From DASRDR01 sp963812945 [NCBI: uncultured Candidatus Rokubacteria bacterium] (lineage in GTDB: Bacteria > Methylomirabilota > Methylomirabilia > Rokubacteriales): a stretch of 64,000 nucleotides of DNA. Both the position numbers and the translations under genes were made by a program. The notes under the pieces were generated by a model that worked only from the letters and a program-made list of their open reading frames with translations, was not told the DNA's origin and did not search any database. Positions 18,209 through 26,902 of the stretch are shown one piece after another (the first letter of the stretch is position 1; every line of letters begins with the position of its first letter). The DNA lies in contig CAWEXD010000004.1 of NCBI GenBank assembly GCA_963812945.1, positions 306,206 through 370,205 on the forward strand, read 5' to 3'.

Positions 18209-19170
18209 CAACGGGACCCCTCGGGGTCGAGCTGGTTGCGTAACCGGTAACTGGCCGGTGCGGTGCCTTCATGCAGGCCCTCGTCGCCGCGCACCCCACC
18301 GCGGCGCCCGACGCGACCCTCGCCCGTTGCGCTGCGGGGAGTCCAGCGGTCTCGGAGATCCTCGCCAAGCAAGTTCAGTCCCAGCACCGTCACCATGATC
18401 GCCAGTCCCGGAAAGAGCACCAAGTGGTAGGCTCCCAGGCGCATGTAGCTCATGCCGTTCTTGACCATCACCCCCCACTCGGGTACTTCCACCGGAACCC
18501 CCAGTCCCAGGAAGCTCAACGACGCACCCACGACGATGGCCGAGCCAACGCGCAATGTCGCCACCACCAGGAGCGGCGATATCAGATGTGGCAGCAGGTG
18601 GCGCGAGAGAATCCGCGCTTCGTCGCTCCCCATGGCCGTCGCCGCCTCGACGAACTGCCGCTCTCGCAGCGATACCGTCACGTTCCGACCGAGGCGGGCG
18701 AAGACCGGCACCGACCGTAAGGCCAGGGCCGTCACCACATTCAGGGTCCCCGGCCCGAGAATGGCCAAGGCCCAGATCGCAAGGATGAACCCCGAGAACA
18801 CCTGGGGCACCTCCGCGCCCCTCATGATCAGCGCATCGGTCCACCCTCCCCGATATCCGGCCAGCACACCGGCCACCCCTCCGACCATCAATCCCCCCAT
18901 CACCGAACCGACTCCGATCAACAGCGAGGTCCGGCCGCCGTAGAGCACCCGCGAGAGCACGTCACGCCCGAGCTCGTCGTGGCCGAAGGCGTGGCCCCAA
19001 CCAGGCGGGGCCAGAGCATGCCGGAGCGCCGGGGCATTCGGGTCGAAGGGGGCCAGCCAGGGCGCCAGCACCACGGCGATCCCGATCAGAAGCGTCGTGA
19101 CGAGACCGGCGACCCCGAGACACCGCCGTCGAACCGATCTCCAGCCTCTCCACCGCCCCGAATGTTGCAC
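18208..19170 (-). CDS. Peptide/nickel-type ABC transporter permease (DppC/OppC-like)
   Basis: Inner-membrane permease of 320 residues. After an N-terminal transmembrane helix (GLVTTLLIGIAVVLAPWLAPF) comes the periplasmic GHDELGRDVLSRVLYGGRTSL block diagnostic of DppC-like subunits. The ATPase-coupling EAA loop is FVEAATAMGSDEARILSRHL. The last 50 residues are charged and unusual. It pairs with the permease encoded just upstream (gap 11 bases). Binding-protein and DppB-like genes precede it, but no ATPase genes follow; glycosyltransferases occupy that position. Confidence 0.92.
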   Translation of the reverse strand: MQHSGRWRGWRSVRRRCLGVAGLVTTLLIGIAVVLAPWLAPFDPNAPALRHALAPPGWGHAFGHDELGRDVLSRVLYGGRTSLLIGVGSVMGGLMVGGVAGVLAGYRGGWTDALIMRGAEVPQVFSGFILAIWALAILGPGTLNVVTALALRSVPVFARLGRNVTVSLRERQFVEAATAMGSDEARILSRHLLPHLISPLLVVATLRVGSAIVVGASLSFLGLGVPVEVPEWGVMVKNGMSYMRLGAYHLVLFPGLAIMVTVLGLNLLGEDLRDRWTPRSATGEGRVGRRGGVRGDEGLHEGTAPASYRLRNQLDPEGSR

Positions 19171-19181
19171 GGCAGGATTTC

Positions 19182-20102
19182 TCAGGGATATCGCACCCGC
19201 GGGTCGAGGACGCCCACCAGCACATCGACGACCACGTTGACCGCGATCAGGGTCGCCGCGAACACGAGGATCCCGGACTGGACGAGCGGATAGTCACGGG
19301 TGTGAATGCCATCGATCAGGAGCCGGCCGACCCCGGGCCACCCGAAGACGTTCTCGACGACCACGACCCCTCCGAGCAGTCGCCCGAACTCCAGCCCGAC
19401 GACGGTGACGACGGGAATGAGGGCCGCGCGCATCGCGTGCCGACCCACTACCGCGCGATCGGGCAACCCCTTCGCCCACGCGGTCCGGATGTAGTCCTCG
19501 CCCAGAACATCCAGCAAGCTGGCCCGCACCAAGCGCGCCAGCAGCGCGATTCCATCGAGGGACACGGTCACCGCCGGCAGGATCAGAAAGGCCAGGGACC
19601 CGCGCCCGGCCACCGGCAGGAGCCCCCATTGCACCGCGAAGATCCAGACGAGGAGCGCACCCAGCCAGAACGCCGGCGTCGACACGGCGATCAGCGACAG
19701 GCCGCGGACCAGGTGATCCGGCCAGCGGCCGGGCCACGTCGCGGCGCCCACGCCCATCCCGGCGCCCACCACCGTGAAGAGGAGGCCCCCCGCCACCGCG
19801 AGCTCGAGGGTCGCCGGGATACGCGCGGCGAGCTCGTCGGCGACGCTTCCCTTGGTCCGGATCGAGGTCCCGAGATCACCCCGGAAGAGCGTCGCCAGGT
19901 ATTGTCCGTACTGCTCGTAGAGCGGGCGATTCAGCCCGAGTCGCTCCCGCATCACCGCCAGCGTCTGCGGCGTGGCTTCTTCCCCCGCGATCAGTATCGC
20001 GGGGTCACCCGGGATCAACCGGAGCATCGCGAACGTCAGGAGCGAGATGACGAACAGGGTCGGGACGGCCTGCGCGAGTCGCTGGATGCCGTACCAGATC
20101 AC
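19182..20102 (-). CDS. Peptide/nickel-type ABC transporter permease (DppB/OppB-like)
   Basis: A 306-residue inner-membrane protein beginning with the typical first helix AVPTLFVISLLTFAMLRLIPGDP. Other DppB landmarks are LGLNRPLYEQYGQYLATLFRGDLG, the EAA loop DYIRTAWAKGLPDRAVVGRHAMR (split here for length: the key part is RTAWAKGLPDR), and the end helix with VVDVLVGVLDPRVRYP. It forms the translocation pore together with the DppC-like subunit. The gene is 75 bases downstream of the substrate-binding protein gene, in the usual order SBP-B-C. Confidence 0.92.
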   Translation of the reverse strand: MIWYGIQRLAQAVPTLFVISLLTFAMLRLIPGDPAILIAGEEATPQTLAVMRERLGLNRPLYEQYGQYLATLFRGDLGTSIRTKGSVADELAARIPATLELAVAGGLLFTVVGAGMGVGAATWPGRWPDHLVRGLSLIAVSTPAFWLGALLVWIFAVQWGLLPVAGRGSLAFLILPAVTVSLDGIALLARLVRASLLDVLGEDYIRTAWAKGLPDRAVVGRHAMRAALIPVVTVVGLEFGRLLGGVVVVENVFGWPGVGRLLIDGIHTRDYPLVQSGILVFAATLIAVNVVVDVLVGVLDPRVRYP

Positions 20103-20176
20103 GGTGCCGTGAACTCACCAGGGAGCTAGGGCGCGTTGCCGAGCGGATTCGACGTGATCGCGCACACCCCTCGCGG

Positions 20177-21709
20177 TCACTTTGACGCGGATCGCGCCCG
20201 AGTGAAGACGTGGGCCTGGCTGTTGATGTAGACCTCGACGCCGGTGACCTCGGCGCGAGTGAAGGCCGCACCGTCCAGGCGATACAGGATCAACCAGGGC
20301 CAGTCGTTCCAGACGAGCCGCTGAATCTCACAGTAGATCCGTGCCCGGTCCGGCTCGGAGAAAGTCCGGGCGCCCTCCTCGATCAGGGCGTCAACCCTCG
20401 GGTTCCGGTAGCCGGCGAAGTTCCACGGCTGGCGCGCGATTTGGCCCCAGAGCTGGCGTTTCAGGTAGTGGTCGGGATCCGCGGTCGATCCCGGCCACGC
20501 CACCAGGGCCATGTGCGCGTCCCGCTTGCCCATGCTCTCCCGATAGGCCGTCGGGTCCGCGGTCAGCCGCAGCTCCGTGGCCACGCCGGCCTCGCGCAGG
20601 TAGCCGGTCACCGCCTCCGCGACCTGGCGGTCGAGTTCCCACTGGCCTTCCCCCGCGAGCACTTTCAGCCGGTGGCCCGTCACCCCCGCCTCGCTGAGCA
20701 GGCGCCTGGCTTCACCAGGATCGTACGTCAGCGTCCCGACCGGACAGCTGTACCGGATGATCTTCTCCATCACGGTGTGGGCCGGGCTGGCCGCACCGAG
20801 GGCGACCCGCTCCATGAGCGCCGCCCGATCGACGGCGAGATTCAGCGCCCTCCGCACGCGCACGTCGTTCGTCGGCGGCGCGTCGAGGTTCAACCACATG
20901 TAGTACAGGGCCGTCCCCTCGAGGCGAATGACCCGCAGATCCGGATTGCGCGCCGCCACCCGGGTGAGCGTGGGTGGCATTCGGATCGCGACCTGGGCCT
21001 CATCCCGCTCCACCATCGCCAGGCGCGTCTCCGGCGCCGGAATCACGCGGAAGACGAGCTGGTCGTAGTACGGGCGCGGCCCTTGATACCCCTCGAAGCG
21101 CGTCAGCACGATACGGTCCCCTCTTACCCACTCCCCCACCATGTACGGTCCCGCGCTCACGGGCGCCCGCCCGAACCTCGGCCCCATTTCCCGGTCGGCC
21201 GCGGGGCTGATGATCCCGGCGTTCGGGTGGGCGAGGTTGTGCTTGAGTGAGGCGAAGGGTTCCTTGGTCTCGATCTCGACGACATGGTCGCCCTTGACGC
21301 GCACCTCCTTGATCGGCTGGAACAGCACCGCCATCTGCGCGCTCCGGCGAGGCTCCAGCATGCGGTCGATGCTGTACTTGACCGCCGCCGCGTTCACCGG
21401 TGTGCCATCGAAGAAGGTGACGTTCCTCTTCAGCTCCAGTGTCCACGTGCGGAGGTCACTGCTGACATGCTCAGCGGCGACCAGGTCCGGTTCCGGCCGC
21501 ATCTCCGGGGTGAACGAGTAGAGCTTGCGATAGATGTGGTAGTTGAAATCATGCTGGAGGCCCATGTGCTCCGACGGATCCAGGTGTCCCGGCTCGGTGG
21601 GCACAGCCACTATGAGGACCTTCCGCGGCGCGCCGACACTAGATATTGGGATCCCGAGGACGCCGACCAGCATCAGGCCGCCTAGGGTCACGCTGAGCTT
21701 GCGTTGCAT
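20177..21709 (-). CDS. Family 5 extracellular solute-binding protein (peptide/nickel ABC transporter)
   Basis: The 510-residue precursor has a Sec signal peptide (MQRKLSVTLGGLMLVGVLGI...) and the family-5 binding-protein fold: LDPSEHMGLQ, WTLELKRNVTFFDGTPVNA, VKYSIDRMLEP, RRALNLAVDRAALM, and a C-terminal lobe with RIYCEIQRLVWNDWPWLILY. It captures oligopeptides or similar ligands in the periplasm and delivers them to the two permeases encoded downstream. ATG 21709 follows AGAGGGAAGAG. Specificity cannot be deduced. The start region of the operon lies in the gene-free stretch 21710-22228. Confidence 0.92.
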   Translation of the reverse strand: MQRKLSVTLGGLMLVGVLGIPISSVGAPRKVLIVAVPTEPGHLDPSEHMGLQHDFNYHIYRKLYSFTPEMRPEPDLVAAEHVSSDLRTWTLELKRNVTFFDGTPVNAAAVKYSIDRMLEPRRSAQMAVLFQPIKEVRVKGDHVVEIETKEPFASLKHNLAHPNAGIISPAADREMGPRFGRAPVSAGPYMVGEWVRGDRIVLTRFEGYQGPRPYYDQLVFRVIPAPETRLAMVERDEAQVAIRMPPTLTRVAARNPDLRVIRLEGTALYYMWLNLDAPPTNDVRVRRALNLAVDRAALMERVALGAASPAHTVMEKIIRYSCPVGTLTYDPGEARRLLSEAGVTGHRLKVLAGEGQWELDRQVAEAVTGYLREAGVATELRLTADPTAYRESMGKRDAHMALVAWPGSTADPDHYLKRQLWGQIARQPWNFAGYRNPRVDALIEEGARTFSEPDRARIYCEIQRLVWNDWPWLILYRLDGAAFTRAEVTGVEVYINSQAHVFTRARSASK

Positions 21710-22228
21710 GCTCTTCCCTCTCTCCTTCGCTCAGACCCAGCTTCGGCCGAGACGTTCACTCGACATGCGCGTGTCCGCGAGGTTCCTGGGCCAGGAGATT
21801 CCCACCCGCCGAGCAGATGAGCATGACAGTGTGCGAGCGTCAACCGACCTGAGCCCAGGCCGATTCAGACTAGCGCGGCCTCCCCGTCGGGTCCACCCTG
21901 TGCCGCCTGTCCACCAGCGGCGCTGAGTCCTGACTCGGGCGGCCAGAGTGTAGCCTCCCACCTCGACGTCACCGCGTGCAGACGGGTGCCGGGGCCCCGG
22001 ACATCCCGGGTCAGAATCGAGGTCGGAACTTGCAGCGCGCCGTACTCGACAGGAGCATCGCGGCGACCGAGACCATGGGCTTGGTCCTCGAGTAGATGCG
22101 GAAGATGGCGTCCAACCGCATGGGGTCGGCGGCCTTCGGGTCGCGCAGACCAACCGCGGTCGCAGAGACCAGCTTACCCGCACAGTTTCCGCACAACTTG
22201 GCCGACACCCGCACGAGGACGAAATACG
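21710..22228. other. Gene-free upstream region of the ABC transporter operon
   Basis: About 520 bases with no intact gene on either strand. It should contain the minus-strand operon promoter, but no clear hexamer pair stands out. It ends at a hairpin and tRNA-like sequence at 22229. Confidence 0.4.
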
Positions 22229-22290
22229 AAGGCCCCGGAAGTGGTGATCTTCCGAGGCCTTGTGCTGGTTGCGGGGGGGGGCGCTTTGGA
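22229..22290 (-). repeat. Hairpin plus tRNA-fMet 3'-end-like sequence (type B repeat, degenerate copy)
   Basis: AAGGCCCCGGAA and TTCCGAGGCCTT form a 12-bp stem with one G-U-type mismatch (22229-22261). Immediately beyond it lies TGGTTGCGGGGG (22266-22277), on the minus strand the CCCCCGCAACCA end of initiator tRNA. The same arrangement recurs at 41055 and 46018. Confidence 0.55.
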
Positions 22291-22524
22291 TGATGGGCGA
22301 ACCGCTGACCTTCCACGTCGCGCTCACCCTCGCGCCGGCCCGGCGACGGTCCCGGGAATGGTTCGTGCGTGGGAAAAGAAGCGGGCGGCGTGCGCCACGT
22401 CCAGGGTGGCCAGAGTGGCGGCGCTGATCGAGCTGAAGCGGGCGGGCCGCGCAACCGGGCGAATTGAGCTAGGATTGGCCGCCAACTCCTCGTTCGAACG
22501 ACCCGGTCTCCGGAGGGAGGGACG

Positions 22525-22773
22525 ATGGGCCTCATCGTGACCCTGATCATCGGGGGAGTGATCGGATGGCTGGCCAGCCTCGTCATGAAGACGAGCGCCC
22601 AGATGGGCATCATCGCCAATATCGTCGTCGGGATCATCGGCGCCGTGCTCGGGTCCTGGCTGGCAGGGGCGCTCGGGATCGTGGCAGTGGGCTCGGTGGG
22701 CGCCTGGATAATCAGCATCATCGGCGCCGTGGTGCTGCTCGCTATCCTCAAGGCGTTGAACGTCTACAGGTAA
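22525..22773 (+). CDS. GlsB/YeaQ/YmgE-family stress membrane protein
   Basis: The 82-residue protein consists almost wholly of three membrane segments: LIVTLIIGGVIGWLASLV, IIANIVVGIIGAVLGSWL and AWIISIIGAVVLLAILKAL. It has the glycine-rich pattern of the transglycosylase-associated (Tag) / GlsB family. Members are small inner-membrane proteins linked to general stress responses; their biochemical role is unclear. CCGGAGGGAGGGACG precedes ATG 22525, a strong ribosome-binding site. Transcribed alone, with a decayed transposase fragment downstream. Confidence 0.9.
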   Translation: MGLIVTLIIGGVIGWLASLVMKTSAQMGIIANIVVGIIGAVLGSWLAGALGIVAVGSVGAWIISIIGAVVLLAILKALNVYR

Positions 22774-22809
22774 CGCCCCCCGTCGTCGCGCGATCCCCGA
22801 GTCGACGGC

Positions 22810-22962
22810 TCGCGATCGAAGTCCTCGTCTGTCCGCGCGGTGCCGGGCCCGCGCCGGATCCTGGGAGCGGTGACGGAGCCGCACGCCGTGCGCCGGCTCT
22901 TGGCGGCGCACGGCCTGGCCGCCGAGCCACCGCCGCCGGGTCCCCTCGTCTCGGCCGCCTGA
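22810..22962 (+). pseudogene. C-terminal remnant of an IS91/IS801-type transposase, frameshifted
   Basis: One frame gives VLVCPRGAG and another continues as RILGAVTEPHAVRRLLAAHG before TGA 22960-22962. Combined, they match the zinc-ribbon and tail of Y2-type (IS91 family) transposases, usually VLVCPRCGG..RILGAVTEP...RRLLA.LGL. The second zinc cysteine and the frame are damaged. No upstream catalytic domain remains. Confidence 0.55.
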
Positions 22963-23323
22963 CCCGCCCGGGATCGCCCCCCCCCCGGCGCCGTCGTCGC
23001 CGTCTGCTCGCCGCCGTTTCGCCGGGGGTTCCAGCGCCCCCTCTGCCGGCACGGACACCTTGCCGGGCCCGCTGGCGACGCGCTATCGTGCAGCCGCACC
23101 GACCGAGGGTGCCAGCCCAAGGGTCGACGGGGGATGGGGCCCGGCGACGGGGAGCGAGAAACGTGGCTAGGAGTTCCTAGGCTCTCAAACCCGGGAGGGC
23201 TGCCCTCGACTATGCTCGGGGGTGCGCCGCCCGTCGTCCGCCCGTGGCGCCGGCCGGCGACTCTCCATGACGCGGGACCGGCACCCGATTCGACGTTCCG
23301 GCGTTCAGCGAGGATGGCACGCC
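22963..23323. other. Gene-free region before the dehydratase gene
   Basis: No gene or clear regulatory site seen. The start includes a C/G homopolymer-rich tract around 22975-22990. The plus-strand frame open from 23222 leads into the dehydratase but has no ribosome-binding site before 23324. Confidence 0.35.
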
Positions 23324-25060
23324 ATGTCCGAGACGAGCCCAAGCTACTGGAACGACGCCCGGGAAGGCCTGCGCACGGTGGAGCTCCGCGCCGCCGGATT
23401 CGATCCCGCGGACGCGGCGAAACGCAACGCCATCGTGACCGTCGCCTGCCCCTACACCAACGCCCATCGTTGCAACAACCGTGTCCGGCGCATCGCGGAT
23501 CTGCTGGTCGAGCTTATCGGCCAGCGGGGCGGCCAGGGCCTCTTGGTCGGGACGCCGGCGGTCTCCGACGCGCTGACGCAGGGCACCGCCCACGCCGGCT
23601 ACAGCCTCGCCTCGCGCGAGCTGATGGCCGATTGCATCGAAACGGGCCACTACGCGCACCACGCGCAGGCAATGGTCGTCATCTCTGGCTGCGACAAGAG
23701 CGGCGCCGCGGCGCTCATGCCCCTGGCGCGCACCAACGCCTTCGGCCTGGTCGTCTACCCGGGAACCAGCTTGCCGGGCCGCGTTGACTTCGGACCCTGG
23801 GCGGCCAAGGGCAACAACATCACGCTGCTGGACTACCTCGAGGGCCAGGCCGCGCGCGACGCCGGCCGGATCAGCGACGACCAGCTCGCGCAGCTGGAGC
23901 ACTGCATCATGCCCGGCAGCGGCACGTGCGGCGCCATGTTCACGGCGAACACGATGAGCACCATCGCGGAAGCCATGGGCATGATGCTCACCAAGGGCGC
24001 CTCGCATCCGGCGGACTACGACGCGGCGAGCGACGTCCACGACGACGTCAAGGCCCAGGCGCGCGCCAGCGTCGATGCGCTGTACGCGCTCATGGCCGCG
24101 GGCGTGCGCCCGCGCGACATCATGACGATGCCGGCCTTCGAGAACGCGATCGCCACGGCGTACGCCATGGGTGGCTCAACCAACATGTACCTCCACCTGC
24201 TCGCCGTCGCCCGCGAGGCCGGCGTGCCTTTGACCATCGAGCGCATCCAGGCGGTGGGCGAGCGCGTGCCGCTCCTCGCCAACCTCCAGCCCCACGGGCC
24301 CTATGCCATGGCGTCGCTGCACCAGCTGGGCGGCGTGCCCGTGGTGATGAAGGAGCTCCTCGACCACGGCTTCCTGCACGGCGATGCCCTGACCGTGACG
24401 GGCCGGACCCTGACGGACAACCTCCGGCACGTGCCGTCGCTCGATGCCCTCGGCCTCCAGGACATCGTGTGGCCGGTCGAACGGCCGATCGCTCCACCGA
24501 ACCGTCACATCAGCGTCCTCAAGGGCAGCCTCGCACCCGAGAGCTCCGTGCTCAAGCTGAGCGGCAAGACGCTGAAGCACGGCGCCTTCCGCGGCCCGGC
24601 CAGGGTGTTCGACAGCGAGGCCGACACCATGCGCGCCATCCGCACGGACACGGTCCGTCCGGGCGACGTGGTCGTCGTGCGCAACGTGGGCCCGGTCGGC
24701 GCGCCCGGCATGCCGGAGATGGTGCACCTGACCGTCCAGCTGCAAGGGCGCGGGCTCGGCACGGACGTGGCGCTCGTCACCGACGGCCGGTTTTCGGGCG
24801 TCTCGCACGGGATCCTCGTCGGACACGTCTCGCCGGAGGCGGCGAAGGGTGGCCCGATCGGCATCGTGCGCGACGGCGACACCATCGTCATCGACCCGAG
24901 CGCACGCACCCTGGATCTCGCGGTGGACGCGGCAGAGATCGCACGCCGTCTGGCGACTCGGGACAGCTCCGTGGGAGAGAGTCGCCGCGCTCGCCGCGGA
25001 TCCGTGCTCGACAAGTACGCGCGCCTCGTGTCCTCGGCGCACTATGGCTGCGTGCTGTGA
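23324..25060 (+). CDS. IlvD/Edd-family dehydratase
   Basis: Iron-sulfur dehydratase of about 578 residues that removes water from a 2,3-dihydroxy acid or sugar acid. The three cluster cysteines are seen in [21 protein letters not shown] and [28 protein letters not shown] and [20 protein letters not shown] complete the family pattern. The N-terminus before the first cysteine is shorter and different from standard valine-pathway IlvD, and there are no other branched-chain amino acid genes nearby, so a sugar-acid or xenobiotic hydroxy-acid substrate is as likely as dihydroxyisovalerate. ATG 23324 follows GCGAGGATGG; the frame extends upstream without a good start. Confidence 0.88.
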   Translation: MSETSPSYWNDAREGLRTVELRAAGFDPADAAKRNAIVTVACPYTNAHRCNNRVRRIADLLVELIGQRGGQGLLVGTPAVSDALTQGTAHAGYSLASRELMADCIETGHYAHHAQAMVVISGCDKSGAAALMPLARTNAFGLVVYPGTSLPGRVDFGPWAAKGNNITLLDYLEGQAARDAGRISDDQLAQLEHCIMPGSGTCGAMFTANTMSTIAEAMGMMLTKGASHPADYDAASDVHDDVKAQARASVDALYALMAAGVRPRDIMTMPAFENAIATAYAMGGSTNMYLHLLAVAREAGVPLTIERIQAVGERVPLLANLQPHGPYAMASLHQLGGVPVVMKELLDHGFLHGDALTVTGRTLTDNLRHVPSLDALGLQDIVWPVERPIAPPNRHISVLKGSLAPESSVLKLSGKTLKHGAFRGPARVFDSEADTMRAIRTDTVRPGDVVVVRNVGPVGAPGMPEMVHLTVQLQGRGLGTDVALVTDGRFSGVSHGILVGHVSPEAAKGGPIGIVRDGDTIVIDPSARTLDLAVDAAEIARRLATRDSSVGESRRARRGSVLDKYARLVSSAHYGCVL

Positions 25061-25085
25061 GCCGGGAGACCGGCGGGTCTGGGCG

Positions 25086-25169
25086 ATGACGCGCGCGCCG
25101 CTGGCCGTCATCGCCGCGCTGCGCGAGACCTCGGTGATCTTCGCGGCGCTGATCGCGCTTACACTCTGA
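25086..25169 (+). pseudogene. Remnant of an EamA/DMT transporter C-terminal region
   Basis: The 27-codon frame from ATG 25086 contains PLAVIAALRETSVIFAALIA, the highly conserved late segment of EamA/DMT permeases (usually ..LVAALRETSVVFAALIG..LGE), then stops. No other part of a transporter is present in the flanks. It is a fragment between two intact genes, on the same strand. Confidence 0.5.
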
Positions 25170-25171
25170 CC

Positions 25172-26719
25172 ATGAGCTGGGAAAAGGAAATCGAGGAGCT
25201 GCGCCGGCGCGAGGAACTCGCCCGGCGCATGGGCGGTGCCGACAAGGTCAAGCGCCAGCACGACGGCGGCAAGCTGACGGTGCGCGAGCGCATCGATCGG
25301 CTGCTCGATGCGGGCTCGTTCCACGAGATCGGCGGGCTTGCGGGCTGGGGAACCTACGGCGCCGACGGCGAGCTCGCGGACTTCACGCCGGCCAACCTGG
25401 TGATGGGACGGGGGCGCATCGGCGGCCGGCCGGTGTCGGTCACCGGCGACGATTTCACGGTGCGCGGCGGCGCCAACGACGGCGGCATCATGAACAAGCT
25501 GCTCGCGATCGAGCGCCTCGCCTGCGACCTGCGGCTGCCGCTGGTGCGCCTGGTGGACGGCACCGGCGGCGGCGGCTCGGTGAAGAACCTCGAGCTGCAG
25601 GGCCATTCGCCGATGCCGAAGGCCTTCCTGTGGGACTGGTGGACCGACAACCTCGCCGAGGTGCCCGTGGTGTCGCTCGCGCTGGGCTCGGTGGCAGGCC
25701 TGGGCGCGGCACGCGTGGCCGCGAGCCACTACTCGGTGATGGTGAAGGGTAGCTCGCAGATGTTCGTCGCCGGGCCGCCGGTGGTGGAATGGACGCACGG
25801 CAAGTTCGAGAAGAACGAGCTGGGCGGCAGCCACATCCATACGCGCAACGGCGCGGTGGACGACGAGGCGGCGAGCGAGGAGGAGGCCTTCGAGCGGACG
25901 CGGAAGTTCCTTGCCTACCTGCCGAGCTCGGTGCATGAGCTCGCGGCACGCGTCGCCTGCAATGACGATCCCCATCGCGCCGATCCGTGGCTGCTCGAGG
26001 CGGTGCCACGCGACCCGCGCAAGGTCTACGCCATGCGCCGGATCATCGAGGCGGTGGTCGACACGGACTCGTTCTTCGAGACCGGCAGGCTGTGGGGCCG
26101 CCCGATCATCACCGGCTTCGCGCGCCTCGCGGGCTGGCCGGTGGCGCTGATGGCGGGCGACCCGATGCACTACGGCGGCGCCTGGACCGCGCGGGCTGCG
26201 GAGAAAGTCATGCGCTTCGTGGACCTGGCACAGGTGTTTCACCTGCCGGTCGTGCACCTGGTCGACTGCCCCGGCTTCCTCATCGGGCCGGAGGCCGAGA
26301 AGGAAGGCACGATCCGCTACGGCATGCGCGCCGCGAGCGCGATCCTGCAGGCGCGCATTCCCTGGTGCTCGGTGATCGTGCGCAAGGTGTTCGGCGTGGC
26401 CGGCGCGCTGCACCAGAACTCCTCGCGCTACGGCATGCGCGTGGCCTGGCCGTCGGCAGAGTGGGGCTCGCTGCCGATCGCGGGGGGGCTGGAAGCGGCC
26501 TACCGGGCTGAGATCGAGGCGGCCGCGGACCCGGCCGCCAAGCGCGCCGAGATCGAGGCGCGAATCCGCAAGTTCGCCTCGCCGATGCGCGGCGCCGAGC
26601 GCTTCGACATCGAGGAGATCATCGATCCGCGCGACACGCGCAAGGTCCTGTGCGAATTCGCCGAGCTGGCCGCGCCGCTGCGCACGCCCGGGCGCAGCAG
26701 CTTCGGCGTCCGTCCGTGA
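25172..26719 (+). CDS. Acyl-CoA carboxylase, carboxyltransferase (beta) subunit
   Basis: The 515-residue protein has two crotonase-like carboxyltransferase halves. The N-terminal half has KLTVRERIDRLLDAGSFHEIG, VTGDDFTVRGG and LVDGTGGGGSV. The C-terminal half has HLVDCPGFLIGPEAE, YGMRAASAIL, and VFGVAGALHQNSSRYGMR, where the acyl-CoA and biotin pockets form. Such subunits move CO2 from biotin to propionyl-, methylcrotonyl- or similar CoA esters. No biotin carboxylase or biotin carrier gene is nearby, so it must use a partner encoded elsewhere. ATG 25172 starts three bases after the transporter remnant. Confidence 0.92.
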   Translation: MSWEKEIEELRRREELARRMGGADKVKRQHDGGKLTVRERIDRLLDAGSFHEIGGLAGWGTYGADGELADFTPANLVMGRGRIGGRPVSVTGDDFTVRGGANDGGIMNKLLAIERLACDLRLPLVRLVDGTGGGGSVKNLELQGHSPMPKAFLWDWWTDNLAEVPVVSLALGSVAGLGAARVAASHYSVMVKGSSQMFVAGPPVVEWTHGKFEKNELGGSHIHTRNGAVDDEAASEEEAFERTRKFLAYLPSSVHELAARVACNDDPHRADPWLLEAVPRDPRKVYAMRRIIEAVVDTDSFFETGRLWGRPIITGFARLAGWPVALMAGDPMHYGGAWTARAAEKVMRFVDLAQVFHLPVVHLVDCPGFLIGPEAEKEGTIRYGMRAASAILQARIPWCSVIVRKVFGVAGALHQNSSRYGMRVAWPSAEWGSLPIAGGLEAAYRAEIEAAADPAAKRAEIEARIRKFASPMRGAERFDIEEIIDPRDTRKVLCEFAELAAPLRTPGRSSFGVRP

Positions 26720-26902
26720 ACGCCGCCGGCCGTCGGGCCGCGCGTCACGTTCTCCGTCGATTTCCTGGCATAGATAGCCGCGATTGCCCCCGGCCATGCT
26801 CGATGCGAGCGATCCGCCGGCCGGCACTGTGATCGGGCTATTGATCGCCTGGCCGCTTACCGGATTGGTGCCGAGGTGTTCGAAACGAGAAGGAGTCAGC
26901 GA

